A stretch of DNA of 64,000 nt, from positions 4,645,501 to 4,709,500 of the forward strand of contig NZ_CP098774.1 in NCBI RefSeq assembly GCF_028473665.1, read 5' to 3'. The DNA comes from Sphingomonas sp. QA11 (GTDB taxonomy: Bacteria > Pseudomonadota > Alphaproteobacteria > Sphingomonadales > Sphingomonadaceae). The notes below the pieces were generated by a model. The model worked only from the letters and a program-made list of their open reading frames with translations. It was not told the DNA's origin and did no database searches. The translations under genes were made by a program, and so were the position numbers. Shown here piece by piece: positions 15,981 through 26,516 of the stretch; positions within the stretch are counted from its first letter, which is position 1, and every line of letters starts with the position of its first letter.

Positions 15981-17306
15981 TCAGGCCGTCAGCCGCGCCA
16001 GCGCCCGTTCGCGTCCGATCAACGGCAGCAACGCCTTCATGTCCGGCCCATGATCCAGCCCGGTCAGCGCGCGACGCAGCGGCAGGAACAAGGCCTTGCC
16101 GCCGCGCCCGCTCGACGCCTTCAGCGCAGTGGTCAGCGCGTGCCACGGGTCGGCCGACCAGTCGATCGTGCCAGCCACCCGCGCTGCCTCGGCTAGGAAA
16201 TCGGCATCCGCCGGGTCGGTCGCCGACTCGACCGGCCCCTCGATCACCCGCCACCAGTCAGCCGCCTCGGCGACGATGGTGAGGTTGGGGCGCACCGCAT
16301 CCCATTCCACCCGGCCCATGCCCTCGGGCAGCCGCGCCGCGACCGAGTCGAAATCGAGCTGGTGAACGATCCGGGTATTGACCGCGCTCAGTTCCGCCTC
16401 GTCGAACCGCGCCGGCGCCCGTCCGAACCGGCCGAAATCGAACGTATCGATCAGCCTGGCGGTATCGACCAGCGGCTCGACCGGATCGCTCGTTCCGATC
16501 CGGGCCAGCAAGGCACGTACCGCCTCGGGCTCGATCCCCGCTTCGCGGAACTGGTCGACGCCGACCGAGCCGAGTCGCTTGGACAGCTTGCCCTCGCTCC
16601 CGACCAGCAGCGCCTCATGCGCAAAGGCGGGCGGCGGGCTGCCCAGGGCGGCGAACATCTGCAGTTGCAGCGCTGTGTTGGACACATGATCCTCGCCGCG
16701 CACCACATGAGTCACGCCCATCTCGGCATCGTCGATCGCCGAGGGAAGCATATAGAGCCACGATCCGTCGGCACGGCGGATCACCGGGTCGCTCATCGTC
16801 GCCGGATCGAAGCGCTGGTGCCCCCGGATCAGATCGTCCCATTCGATCGCGGCGCCATGGTCGAGCCTGAACCGCCAGTGCGGGGCAACGCCCTCGGCCT
16901 CAAGCGCCGCGCGCTGGTCGTCGCTCAGTGCCAGCGCCGCGCGGTCATAGACCGGCGGCAGCCCGCGCCCCGCCGCGATCTTCCGCTTCAGGTCAAGCTC
17001 CTGCGCCGTCTCATAGGCGGGGTAGACATGGCCCGCGTCGCGCAACGCGGTGAAGCGCGCCTCGTACAGCGCGAAACGCGCCGATTGCCGTTCCTCGCCA
17101 TCCGGGACCAGTCCAAGCCAGGCGAGGTCGGCGCGGATCAACTCGACATAATGCTCCTCGCTCCGCTCCTTGTCGGTATCGTCGATACGCAGCAGGAATC
17201 GTCCGCCACGCTTCTGTGCCCACAACCAGTTGTGGAGCGCGGTGCGGATATTGCCGACATGCAGCCGGCCGGTCGGGCTTGGCGCGAAACGGGTAAGAAC
17301 GGTCAT
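15981..17306 (-). CDS. gltX: Glutamate--tRNA ligase
   Basis: 441 residues from the ATG at 17306 (MTVLTRFAPSPTGRLHVGN). Class I synthetase: the HIGH equivalent is HVGN at about residues 16-19 and the KMSKS equivalent is KLSKR. It carries the anticodon-binding helical C-terminus. Many alphaproteobacteria carry two GltX paralogues, one of which may be specialised; which one this is cannot be settled here. A longer frame to 17342 lacks support. Confidence 0.95.
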   Translation of the reverse strand: MTVLTRFAPSPTGRLHVGNIRTALHNWLWAQKRGGRFLLRIDDTDKERSEEHYVELIRADLAWLGLVPDGEERQSARFALYEARFTALRDAGHVYPAYETAQELDLKRKIAAGRGLPPVYDRAALALSDDQRAALEAEGVAPHWRFRLDHGAAIEWDDLIRGHQRFDPATMSDPVIRRADGSWLYMLPSAIDDAEMGVTHVVRGEDHVSNTALQLQMFAALGSPPPAFAHEALLVGSEGKLSKRLGSVGVDQFREAGIEPEAVRALLARIGTSDPVEPLVDTARLIDTFDFGRFGRAPARFDEAELSAVNTRIVHQLDFDSVAARLPEGMGRVEWDAVRPNLTIVAEAADWWRVIEGPVESATDPADADFLAEAARVAGTIDWSADPWHALTTALKASSGRGGKALFLPLRRALTGLDHGPDMKALLPLIGRERALARLTA

Positions 17307-17653
17307 GGACGCGGCTGTAGACGCCGCGCCGGGCGGCAACAACCGGGACGCTCGATCGCGATCATGCTACAAGGGACGCGGAAGGGGTATCCAGGGATGC
17401 ACCAGATCGCCATCGTCGCCGCGCTGATCGGCTGCCGCCTTCTCGATCCGGTACGTCTTGGAGGATCGCGGCGTGGCGGTTCACGCGATCGTCGCCGGCC
17501 ATCATGTCGTGCCATTCGCCCTTTTCAGACTGGCCATCCGACCATGGCGGTGGCGGGCATCGCCCGAATCGGGGCGCAACGGGCCTTTCCCCCTCGCGAA
17601 GTGCTGGCTAAGAGCGCCCGTCAACGGCCACGTCGGCCGGTGGGGATACGCGT
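17307..17653. other. Intergenic region, no gene seen
   Basis: 347 bases between the divergent gltX and prs genes. Short open frames exist but none has a ribosome site, family motif or consistent composition. The region should hold both promoters, although no clear -35/-10 pair was recognised. The last 13 bases before the prs ATG carry GGTGGGGA. Confidence 0.5.
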
Positions 17654-18589
17654 ATGAAACTGATGACCGGCAACTCGAACCTGCCTCTGGCGCGCGCGAT
17701 CTCCGATTATCTGGAAATCCCGCTGACCAACGCTAGCGTCCGCCGCTTCGCCGACGAGGAAGTGTTCGTCGAGATCCAGGAGAATGTCCGCGGCGAGGAC
17801 GTGTTCGTGCTCCAGTCGACCGGCTATCCCGCCAACGACAACCTCATGGAGCTGCTGATCTGCATCGACGCGCTGCGCCGCGCCTCGGCCAAGCGCATCA
17901 CCGCCGTCATCCCCTATTTCGGCTATGCCAGGCAGGATCGCAAACCCGGCCCGCGCACCCCGATCTCGGCCAAGCTCGTCGCCAACCTGATCACCGTCGC
18001 CGGTGCGGACCGCGTACTCTCGGTCGATCTCCATGCCGGGCAGATCCAGGGCTTCTTCGATATCCCGACCGACAATCTCTACGGCGCGCCGGTGATGTCG
18101 GCCGACATCCTGACTCGCTTCGGCGACCGTAATTTGATGGTCGTCTCGCCCGACGTCGGCGGCGTGGTCCGCGCCCGTGCGCTGGCCAAGCGGCTCGACA
18201 ACGCCCCGCTCGCCATCGTCGACAAGCGCCGCGAGCGTGCCGGCGAATCCGAGGTGATGAACATCATCGGCGAGGTCGAGGGCCGGTTCTGCATCCTGAT
18301 CGACGACATCGTCGATTCGGCGGGCACCCTGTGCAATGCGGCCGCCGCGCTGAAGGAAGCAGGCGCCGAGGGCGTGGTCGCCTACGTCACGCACGGGGTG
18401 CTTTCGGGTGGCGCGGTCGCGCGGGTCGAGGGATCGGCGCTCGAGGAACTGGTCATCACCGATTCGATCGGCAGCCATGAAGTGGTCGAGAACGCGAAGC
18501 GCATCCGCCACCTGACCATCGCGCCCCTGCTCGCCGAAGCGATCAAACGCATTGCCGACGAAACCTCGGTGTCGTCGCTGTTCGACTAG
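17654..18589 (+). CDS. prs: Ribose-phosphate pyrophosphokinase
   Basis: 311 residues. Makes PRPP from ribose-5-phosphate and ATP for nucleotide, His and Trp synthesis. Family marks: FADEEVFVEIQENVRGEDVF near residue 35, YFGYARQDRK catalytic-loop region near 100, and the PRPP-binding motif CILIDDIVDSAGTLCNAA near 217-234. The start GTATG context gives MKLMTGNSNLPLA, as in homologues. Confidence 0.97.
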   Translation: MKLMTGNSNLPLARAISDYLEIPLTNASVRRFADEEVFVEIQENVRGEDVFVLQSTGYPANDNLMELLICIDALRRASAKRITAVIPYFGYARQDRKPGPRTPISAKLVANLITVAGADRVLSVDLHAGQIQGFFDIPTDNLYGAPVMSADILTRFGDRNLMVVSPDVGGVVRARALAKRLDNAPLAIVDKRRERAGESEVMNIIGEVEGRFCILIDDIVDSAGTLCNAAAALKEAGAEGVVAYVTHGVLSGGAVARVEGSALEELVITDSIGSHEVVENAKRIRHLTIAPLLAEAIKRIADETSVSSLFD

Positions 18590-18810
18590 GTCGGATCGCC
18601 GTTCACGTCCTGTAGAACGGTTGCAACAAAGAGGGAGGGTTTGCGCAGGGAACGCGGCGGTCATTTCCGACCTCGATCCTCCTGCACTGGCAAGCCCCGT
18701 GTTCGTGGACATATCTGTCATCGCAAACCGCCCGTGGCGCTTGCGGTTCCTCTCAGCGCCCTCCGCGCCTCCGCGCGAACTATCAACTTGTGCTGCCGAC
18801 GCCTTTTCCC

Positions 18811-19548
18811 TCAGAATTCTATCCCGACACGCCCGATCACCGTGGCACCGGCATGATCGGCGGCGGCGCGATCGATACTGCTGTTCGCATAGCGCACTCC
18901 GGCCAGCCAGCGTCCCTTGCGGTAATCAAGCGCCAGGCCGTGATCCCAATAGTGTCCGTCGGGCCGCAGGCGCCGGGCGCGGAAAGGGTCGTTCACCGCG
19001 CCCGATGACCGTCCGACATGGCCGGAAAGCGTGAGCGGCGTGCCTGGGATGCCGAATGACGGCGCCATCCCGAGGTAGAGATTGTCGCCCCCGATCGCGC
19101 GCTGCCTGGGCGCGTAGCGCGCGAAAAGCTCGATCGTCGCCGGACCGATCAGGAATCCCGCAACGGTGCCCAGCTCGACATAATCCTGGCCGGAGGCGCC
19201 GGGAAAGAGGCGATAGGTGGCGTCGGCCGACAGGCGCCACCCGCCCAGTTGACGCGCATAGCTGGCCTGGACATCGACAACCGCGCCTGCCCCGCCATGA
19301 CGACTGCTTCCCCATAGCGAAACGGCCGTCGCCTCCACCGCGAGCTCCTGGGTGACGGGGATCGCGGCGACCGCGCGCACGACCGGTTCGCCGTCGCTCC
19401 AGCTCAGCCCGCGCCTGCGCTCGTCGGTGGCGCCCTCAAGCGACAGGGATGGTCCGGTATCGAGTTGCGCAACGGCAGGGGCGGCGATTCCCAGCGAGGC
19501 GATGCAGACAAGGACCGGCGTCATGCCCGGCGTCAAATAGTGTCGCAC
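18811..19548 (-). CDS. TorF-family putative porin
   Basis: 245 residues. A signal peptide (about 1-27, ending AAPAVAQ) is followed by a beta-rich, Gly/aromatic-patterned chain of the Gcw_chp/TorF type: GWRLSADATYRLFPGASGQD, then repeated strand-like segments and a terminal aromatic residue (GRVGIEF), as in outer-membrane barrels. An alternative start at 19524 (MTPVL) would leave a more typical signal peptide. It starts 1 bp after the stop of a small secreted protein gene, so the two form an operon. Function otherwise unknown. Confidence 0.7.
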   Translation of the reverse strand: MRHYLTPGMTPVLVCIASLGIAAPAVAQLDTGPSLSLEGATDERRRGLSWSDGEPVVRAVAAIPVTQELAVEATAVSLWGSSRHGGAGAVVDVQASYARQLGGWRLSADATYRLFPGASGQDYVELGTVAGFLIGPATIELFARYAPRQRAIGGDNLYLGMAPSFGIPGTPLTLSGHVGRSSGAVNDPFRARRLRPDGHYWDHGLALDYRKGRWLAGVRYANSSIDRAAADHAGATVIGRVGIEF

Positions 19549-19549
19549 C

Positions 19550-19966
19550 CTAGTTGGACGCCATGTTCCTGACGGTATCCAGCTCGGCGAGCAGGGCGGT
19601 TCGATCCTGCTCGGCAGCCGCGAGGAGGTGGGCGCGGACCGCGCCGTCGTGCCGCGCCACCTCGCGCTCGATCGCCCTTGAGCCGCGCGCGCACGGGCCT
19701 GGCAGATTGCCGGAAAGCGCCCGCTCGCCCGGAACCGGCCGGGTCAGGGCCGGTCCATTGGCCAGCCGCCGCTCCACCAGGATGGTTGCCGTCCAGGTGC
19801 AGCGCCGGCCGTCCATCCGGTTGGGCGTATGCGCGCCGATCGTTCGTGTGCGGATGTCGGTTCGTGCGCTGTACACTGCCTCGACCGGTGTGCCGTGATG
19901 ATCGATGTGCACGCTATGCGTCGCGATGGCTGCCGCCATCGCTGCCAGAGCCAGGCTCATGCTCAT
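19550..19966 (-). CDS. Hypothetical secreted protein
   Basis: 138 residues with a short hydrophobic N-terminus (SLALAAMAAAIATHS) that looks like a signal peptide. The mature part is basic and contains two Cys (RRCTW and GPCARG) that could form a disulfide, followed by a helical, charged C-terminus. Not recognised as a known family. Operon with the downstream porin-like gene. Confidence 0.6.
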   Translation of the reverse strand: MSMSLALAAMAAAIATHSVHIDHHGTPVEAVYSARTDIRTRTIGAHTPNRMDGRRCTWTATILVERRLANGPALTRPVPGERALSGNLPGPCARGSRAIEREVARHDGAVRAHLLAAAEQDRTALLAELDTVRNMASN

Positions 19967-20109
19967 CTCCTGCTGGATGCCGGGCCATTCGCCCGGTCGT
20001 CACCGGCAGATGTAGAATCCATTCATTGCCAGTATTTTGCTGATGAATGACAAAAGCCGGTTCGGCCCGTGGTGAGGGCCAGCATCTCCGCCCGGACCGC
20101 CGGTCTTCG

Positions 20110-20856
20110 TCACGCCACCCCGTCCCATACCAGCTTCACCCCTACCAGGATCATCAGCACATAGATCGCGGTGTAGAAGCGGGTCGGCGACACGCGCCGC
20201 ACCAGCCACACGCCCCCCAGGGTCGAGGCGATCGCCACCGGCAGCAAGGTCGCCGCCGTCATCAGGTTTTCGCGGCTGAACTGGCCGAGCGCCCAATAAG
20301 CCGGCACCTTCATCCAGTTGGTGACGGCGAAGAAGATCGCGGTGGTGCCGACCAGCACGTCGCGCTCAAGCCGTTTCGGCATCACCCAGATCTGGAAGGG
20401 CGGCTGCCCGGCATGGGCGATCTGGCTGGTGAAGCCGGAGGCGATGCCGAGCAGGGTGCCGACCCAGCCCGGCGAGCGTGCGGGGGCGGCGATCGCCCCG
20501 CGCCGGTCGACCCACAGTCGATAGGCGCCGAACAGGATCGAGATCGCGCCGACCACGCCAAGCACCGCGCTCTCGGAGACCTGCGCGGCGAAGAACCAGC
20601 CGAGCGCGATGCCGATGACGGAGCCCGGCAGCATCCAGCCAAGCACATGCCCGTCCCATTGCCTGCGGAACGCCCAGACGCCGACCACGTCCTGTACGAT
20701 CAGGATCGGCAGCAGGATCGCCGCCGCCCGCACGGGTGAGATCGCCAGCGCCAGGATCGGCAGCGACAGGGCGCCCATGCCGACGAACCCGCCCTTGGAC
20801 AGGCCGATCAGCGTTACCGCCGGCACCGCGAGCGCATAGAAATACCAGTCGGGAAT
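20110..20856 (-). CDS. Sulfite exporter TauE/SafE family transporter (probable ATT start)
   Basis: About 248 residues and some eight membrane helices with the TSUP pattern: LIGLSKGGFVGMGALSLPIL early, then GFTSQIAHAGQPPFQIW in the second half. The first conventional start in frame is a GTG at 20826, but the ten preceding codons (IPDWYFYALA) match TSUP proteins and begin at an ATT at 20856 with GGAG seven bases upstream. The TGA of crtZ is just before it. I therefore mark the ATT. TSUP proteins export sulfite or small organosulfonates; the substrate here is unknown. Operon with crtZ. Confidence 0.8.
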   Translation of the reverse strand: MPDWYFYALAVPAVTLIGLSKGGFVGMGALSLPILALAISPVRAAAILLPILIVQDVVGVWAFRRQWDGHVLGWMLPGSVIGIALGWFFAAQVSESAVLGVVGAISILFGAYRLWVDRRGAIAAPARSPGWVGTLLGIASGFTSQIAHAGQPPFQIWVMPKRLERDVLVGTTAIFFAVTNWMKVPAYWALGQFSRENLMTAATLLPVAIASTLGGVWLVRRVSPTRFYTAIYVLMILVGVKLVWDGVA

Positions 20857-20859
20857 GGT

Positions 20860-21375
20860 TCAGCTCCGCTCGGCGCTTTCGCCGGCCGGCGCGCGGACTC
20901 CGGCATGGCCCCGCCGCTTGAGCTCGGCCTTCAGTATCTCTGGTTTCGGCGCCCAAAGAAAGCCGAAGCTCACCGTGCCTGCCTTTGTCTCCACCACATG
21001 ATGAAGCCGGTGCGCCTGGATGATCCGCTTCATATAGGCGGATTTCGGCAGATAGCGGTGGTTAAGCCGCTTGTGGACGATGATGTCGTGAAACCCGAAA
21101 TAGATCGCGCCATAGGCAGCGATCCCGGCACCGATCCAGATGAAGCCAGGCCACCAGCCAAGCTGCACCCCGCCGAGCAACAGCACGATCGACGGCACGG
21201 CGAAGATCACCGCATAGAGATCGTTCAGTTCCCAATGCCCGGTGCGCGGGCGGTGATGGCTCTCGTGCAGGAACCAGCCCGGCCCGTGCATGATCCAGCG
21301 GTGCGCGACATAGGCGAACCCCTCCATGCCCGTCACGGTCAGGGCGAACAGGAAAAGGCCGGTTGTCCAATGCAT
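20860..21375 (-). CDS. crtZ: Beta-carotene hydroxylase CrtZ (fatty acid hydroxylase superfamily)
   Basis: 171 residues from the ATG at 21375. Membrane di-iron hydroxylase with all four His clusters: HRWIMH, HESHH, HDIIVHKRLNH and HRLHH. Three to four hydrophobic helices span the protein. It adds 3-hydroxyl groups to beta-ionone rings to make zeaxanthin-type pigments, fitting yellow sphingomonads. Other crt genes are not in the window. The TauE/SafE gene begins within a few bases of its stop. Confidence 0.9.
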   Translation of the reverse strand: MHWTTGLFLFALTVTGMEGFAYVAHRWIMHGPGWFLHESHHRPRTGHWELNDLYAVIFAVPSIVLLLGGVQLGWWPGFIWIGAGIAAYGAIYFGFHDIIVHKRLNHRYLPKSAYMKRIIQAHRLHHVVETKAGTVSFGFLWAPKPEILKAELKRRGHAGVRAPAGESAERS

Positions 21376-21425
21376 GGCTGGCGATATAGCGGGCCGGGGG
21401 CTGGGTTGCACGATAGGATGGTCGC

Positions 21426-21743
21426 ATGCGGATGATTTTGCCGCCGGGGATTTTGATGATGCCCGCGCTGCTGGTGCTGGCTGCGTGTTCCTCTCCCGAG
21501 TCGATGACGCGCGACGGCCTCGTCAGTGCCGGCATCTCGAAACCGGTCGCTGCCTGCATGGCCTCGCGCATGGTCGCCAGACTCTCGATCCTTCAGCTCC
21601 GCCGCCTCGCCGGACTCGGCAAGGCGCAGCAGTCGCACGATCTCGACCAGCTCCTCCACCGCGTGCGCTCGCTCAGGGACCCGGAGATCGTCGGCGTGAC
21701 CGCGAGCGCCGCCGCGCTCTGCGCAACCGGGCTGGCCCACTGA
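21426..21743 (+). CDS. Small hypothetical lipoprotein
   Basis: 105 residues. The N-terminus is a lipoprotein signal with lipobox LVLAAC and Cys at about 21. The mature part is helical with Cys in KPVAACMASRM and in the tail SAAALCATGLAH. Divergent from crtZ with a 50-base gap. No family recognised beyond short sphingomonad lipoproteins. Confidence 0.65.
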   Translation: MRMILPPGILMMPALLVLAACSSPESMTRDGLVSAGISKPVAACMASRMVARLSILQLRRLAGLGKAQQSHDLDQLLHRVRSLRDPEIVGVTASAAALCATGLAH

Positions 21744-22003
21744 GGCTGATTGTTGACGTACGATGATCGAGTCCGGGAATGATCTCCGCGTTCTCTGCGC
21801 CCTCTGCGCGAACCCCCTCTCTAGCTGGGCGGTGTCGGTGACGCGAACGACGATCCGACCGGTCGGGGCGACCGGCTCGCTCCCGGAACGAGTAGCCCGC
21901 CTTGCCATGGTCTTGGCACGCTGACGCTTGCAGGGGTGGATTCGCCGCCCACCCTGTGCTTAAGGCTCCTGCATCCCCGATCTTCGAAAGGCATGTGAGC
22001 CCC

Positions 22004-23203
<1,200 letters not shown>

Positions 23204-23263
23204 CGCGCTAATCATACCCGGCCTTCCTCCCCAGGGACTGGTTTGGACGCAGGAGAGTTTGCG

Positions 23264-24010
23264 ATGAAGGTGGTGGTCCCGGTCAAGCGTGTGCTTGACT
23301 ATAACGTAAAGCCCCGGGTGAAGGCCGACGGGACGGGGGTCGACCTGGCCAACGTCAAGATGAGCATGAACCCGTTCGACGAGATCGCGGTCGAAGAAGC
23401 GATCCGGCTCAAGGACAAGGGCGTCACGGAGATCGTCGTCGTCTCGATCGGCGAGGCGAAGGCGCAGGAAACGCTGCGCACCGCGCTGGCGATGGGCGCC
23501 GACCGCGCGATCCTCGTCGTATCGGACGACAAGGTCGAGCCGCTCGGCGTTGCCAAGCTGCTGGCGAAGATCGTCGAGGAAGAAAAGCCCGATCTGGTCA
23601 TCCTCGGCAAGCAGGCGATTGATGACGACAACAACCAGACCGGGCAGATGCTGGCCGGCCTGCTCGGCGTCGGCCAGGCGACCTTCGCGTCCAAGGTCGA
23701 ACTGGCCAGCGACTCGGTCACGGTGACGCGCGAAGTCGATGGCGGCTCGGAGACCGAGACGCTGAAGCTTCCGGCGGTCATCACCACCGATCTGCGTCTC
23801 AACGAGCCGCGCTATGCGTCGCTCCCGAACATCATGAAGGCCAAGTCGAAGCCGCTCGTGCAGAAGACTCCCGCCGATTACGGCGTCGACGTCGCCCCGC
23901 GGCTGACCACGCTCAAGGTGGTCGAGCCTGCCAAGCGCTCGGCCGGCGTGAAAGTCGCCGATGTCGATGAACTGGTGGCCAAGCTCAAGGCGATGGGAGT
24001 CGCGAAATGA
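23264..24010 (+). CDS. etfB: Electron transfer flavoprotein subunit beta
   Basis: 248 residues from the ATG at 23264, preceded by a strong GGAGAG site. FixA/EtfB: MKVVVPVKRVLDYNVKPR, MNPFDEIAVEEAIRLK, AMGADRAI and the ILGKQAIDDDNNQTG AMP-binding motif. Accepts electrons from acyl-CoA and other dehydrogenases. It overlaps etfA by four bases (ATGA). Confidence 0.97.
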   Translation: MKVVVPVKRVLDYNVKPRVKADGTGVDLANVKMSMNPFDEIAVEEAIRLKDKGVTEIVVVSIGEAKAQETLRTALAMGADRAILVVSDDKVEPLGVAKLLAKIVEEEKPDLVILGKQAIDDDNNQTGQMLAGLLGVGQATFASKVELASDSVTVTREVDGGSETETLKLPAVITTDLRLNEPRYASLPNIMKAKSKPLVQKTPADYGVDVAPRLTTLKVVEPAKRSAGVKVADVDELVAKLKAMGVAK

Positions 24011-24936
24011 AGACGCTCGTCTGGGTCGAACATGACGGCAAGGCCGTCAAGGACGCAACGCTCGCCGTGGTCACCGCCGCGTCGAAGCTCGGCGAAGTTC
24101 ATCTGCTCGTCGCCGGCCAGGGCGTCGACGGCGTTGCGGCCGAAGCCGCGAAGATCGCCGGCGTGGGCAAGGTCCATGTCGCCGACGACGCTGCCTATGC
24201 GCATGTGCTCGCCGAAAATGTCGCGCCGCTTGTCGTCGAGCTGATGGGGCATCATGACGCGGTGCTGTTCCCGGCCACCTCGAACGGCAAGAACATCGCG
24301 CCGCGTGTCGCCGCGTTGCTCGATGTGATGCAGATCAGCGATATCCTCTCGGTGGAAAGCGCTGATACCTTCACCCGCCCGATCTATGCCGGCAACGCCA
24401 TCGCGACCGTCCAGACCAGCGACAAGAAGCTGGTGGTCACCGTGCGCGGCACGGCGTTCGAAAAGGCCTCGCCCGAGGGCGGTTCCGGCTCCGTCGAGGC
24501 AGTCGCCTCGACCGGCGATAAGGATCTGTCGACCTTTGCTGGCGCTGAGATCGCCAAGTCCGAGCGTCCGGAACTGACCAGCGCGAAGATCATCGTGTCG
24601 GGTGGCCGCGCGCTGCAGAACAGCGAGAATTTCCACTCGATCATCGAGCCGCTTGCTGACAAGCTCGGCGCCGGCGTCGGCGCGTCGCGCGCCGCGGTGG
24701 ACGCTGGTTATGTGCCCAACGATTATCAGGTCGGGCAGACCGGCAAGATCGTCGCGCCCGAGGTCTATATCGCGATCGGCATCTCCGGCGCGATCCAGCA
24801 TCTGGCGGGCATGAAGGATTCCAAGACGATCATCGCGATCAACAAGGACGAGGATGCCCCGATCTTCCAGGTGGCTGACATCGGCCTGGTCGGCGATCTC
24901 TTCAAGATCGTGCCGGAACTGACGGAGAAACTGTAG
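24007..24936 (+). CDS. etfA: Electron transfer flavoprotein subunit alpha
   Basis: 309 residues. FixB/EtfA: the C-terminal FAD-binding domain has SGGRALQNSENF, GASRAAVDAGYVPNDYQVGQ and TGKIVAPEVYIAIGISGAIQHLAG with INKDEDAPIF. Passes electrons to ETF-ubiquinone oxidoreductase in the membrane. Translationally coupled to etfB. Confidence 0.97.
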   Translation: MKTLVWVEHDGKAVKDATLAVVTAASKLGEVHLLVAGQGVDGVAAEAAKIAGVGKVHVADDAAYAHVLAENVAPLVVELMGHHDAVLFPATSNGKNIAPRVAALLDVMQISDILSVESADTFTRPIYAGNAIATVQTSDKKLVVTVRGTAFEKASPEGGSGSVEAVASTGDKDLSTFAGAEIAKSERPELTSAKIIVSGGRALQNSENFHSIIEPLADKLGAGVGASRAAVDAGYVPNDYQVGQTGKIVAPEVYIAIGISGAIQHLAGMKDSKTIIAINKDEDAPIFQVADIGLVGDLFKIVPELTEKL

Positions 24937-24960
24937 GCGCGCAGCGAAGCTGCCTGCCGG

Positions 24961-25047
24961 TGCGAGCGGCAAAGCCCGCTCGCAACAGTTCGACCGGCCG
25001 GCGCGGCCAGAGCCGCGACCGACGAGACGCGGGATTTACTCCCGCGT
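24961..25047. terminator. Two GC-rich hairpins after etfA
   Basis: TGCGAGCGG-6 nt-CCGCTCGCA (24961-24984) and ACGCGGG-7 nt-CCCGCGT (25027-25047). Neither has a T-run, so termination is uncertain; they separate etfBA from the ATPase gene. Confidence 0.35.
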
Positions 25048-25070
25048 CGCCCCGCCCTTATGTTCTGCCC

Positions 25071-25616
25071 ATGGATAGCGACCGCCTCTTCGTCCTCACC
25101 GGCGGTCCCGGATCAGGCAAGACGACCCTGATAGAGGCGCTTGCCGCCGCCGGCGTCGCGACCAGCCCAGAAGTCGGCCGGGCCGTGATCCGCGAACAAC
25201 TGGCGACAGGCGGCAACGCCCTGCCCTGGGCCGACCAGCAGGCCTTTGCCGAATTGATGGTGGTGCGGGACGTGGCGGCCCGGGAGGCTGCGCTGGCGGG
25301 TGGCCACGTCACCATGCTCGATCGCGGTGTTCCGGATGTCGCGGGCTTCCTGCGGGTCTCGGGCCTGCCGGTCCCCCCTCACATCGACGAAGCGGCGCGG
25401 ACCTGCCGCTACAACGCCCGCGTCTTCATCGCGCCCTTCTGGCCCGAAATCTTCACGGGCGATGCCGAGCGCAAGCAGTCGCCGGACGTGGCGGAAGCGA
25501 CCTTCGCGGTGATGGTCGCGACCTATCGCAGCTACGACTATGAGCTGATCGAACTACCCCGGGTGAGCGTCGCCGCCCGGCTAGCGTTCGTGGTCGACCG
25601 GATCGGTTTCAAATAA
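25071..25616 (+). CDS. AAA_28-type P-loop ATPase/kinase-like protein
   Basis: 181 residues from the ATG at 25071. Walker A GGPGSGKTT lies at about residues 9-17; an acidic LDRGVPDVAGF segment near 85 may serve as Walker B and substrate site. The fold resembles AAA_28 proteins, related to nucleoside-kinase-like P-loop proteins. Short and soluble; biochemical substrate unknown. The upstream in-frame start at 24960 runs through hairpins and is rejected. Confidence 0.75.
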   Translation: MDSDRLFVLTGGPGSGKTTLIEALAAAGVATSPEVGRAVIREQLATGGNALPWADQQAFAELMVVRDVAAREAALAGGHVTMLDRGVPDVAGFLRVSGLPVPPHIDEAARTCRYNARVFIAPFWPEIFTGDAERKQSPDVAEATFAVMVATYRSYDYELIELPRVSVAARLAFVVDRIGFK

Positions 25617-25620
25617 ACGT

Positions 25621-25712
25621 CACCCCGGACTTGTTCCGGGGGCCACCGTTCCGCAAGAGTCTCGGCTGCGATTCCCGCCGCATGGTGGATGCCGGAACAA
25701 GTCCGGCATGAC
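25621..25712. repeat. Bipartite palindromic repeat, copy 2
   Basis: First hairpin CCCCGGA-CTTGT-TCCGGGG (25623-25641), second ATGCCGGA-ACAAG-TCCGGCAT (25689-25709). The two hairpin loops are complementary (CTTGT/ACAAG), so the halves form a long inverted repeat. The layout matches 9342-9421. It sits between convergent genes. Confidence 0.75.
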
Positions 25713-25726
25713 GGTGGGTCGCGTGC

Positions 25727-26485
25727 CTAACCCGGCCTGCGGAACTTGTAGATGAACTGGTCGGTCTTCCCGCGGATCGTTTTGTCGAACACCGGCAAAT
25801 GGTGGTCGTCCGCCGGATTGGCGAGCAGCTTGCTCTCGCCGACGAATTCGAAACCCGCTGCCGTCACCTGCCGCTTCACGATCGCCGGGTCGATTCGGTG
25901 GAGCGTGTCGGTATCGCGCATGCCCGATCCCGCCGCTGCCGCATGGTCGATGATCAGGAAGATGCCGCCCGGCTTCAACGCGGCCAACGCGCCCTTGTTG
26001 AGCACCGCCGGATCGAGCGATCCCATGAACTTGTCGGGATAGTCGTGGTAATTCTGCGAGGTGAAGACGAGATCGGCCTTGACCGGCGCGGTGATCTCGG
26101 TCGCTGATTTGATCGATCCGCTGACATTGCCGAACGCGGGGGTGGCGGCGAGCTTGCCATAGGCAACCACATCACCCCGGGCTTCCAGGGCATAGGGTTT
26201 GGGCCAGATGCCATAGACATGGCCCTTGGGCCCGACCGCCCGGGCGAACAGCCGGGTCCAGTATCCGCCGCCGGGGATCAGGTCGATCACCACCCCGCCT
26301 TTGGACAAGCCGGAAAAGGCCAGTATCTCCGGCCCATGCCGGCGTGCGTCCTGCCCGACATCCTGCGCGCGCGCTGGATCAGCGGCGGTCGCGGCGACGT
26401 CGACGGGTTTGGGAGGAATGGCCTGTCCGCACCCTCCGATCACGCATCCCGCAAGCAGCAGCGCGATTGTCGATCGAGCGATCAT
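25727..26485 (-). CDS. Predicted exported methyltransferase (COG4798 type), lipoprotein
   Basis: 252 residues from the ATG at 26485. The N-terminus (MIARSTIALLLAGCVIGGCGQ) is a lipoprotein-like signal with two candidate lipobox Cys. The core resembles class I SAM methyltransferases but with a changed glycine motif: VVIDLIPGGGYWTRLFA followed by GPKGHVYGIWP. The C-terminus ends FIYKFRRPG. The next gene upstream is a paralogue of similar length with the same order of motifs. No methyl acceptor is known for this family. Confidence 0.75.
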   Translation of the reverse strand: MIARSTIALLLAGCVIGGCGQAIPPKPVDVAATAADPARAQDVGQDARRHGPEILAFSGLSKGGVVIDLIPGGGYWTRLFARAVGPKGHVYGIWPKPYALEARGDVVAYGKLAATPAFGNVSGSIKSATEITAPVKADLVFTSQNYHDYPDKFMGSLDPAVLNKGALAALKPGGIFLIIDHAAAAGSGMRDTDTLHRIDPAIVKRQVTAAGFEFVGESKLLANPADDHHLPVFDKTIRGKTDQFIYKFRRPG

Positions 26486-26516
26486 CCCCGTCCTCCCTCT
26501 TGTCTCCGGTACCGGA

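Noticed and set aside
17343..17653. Short frames between gltX and prs
   Set aside because: No ribosome site or family trait; probably promoter DNA.
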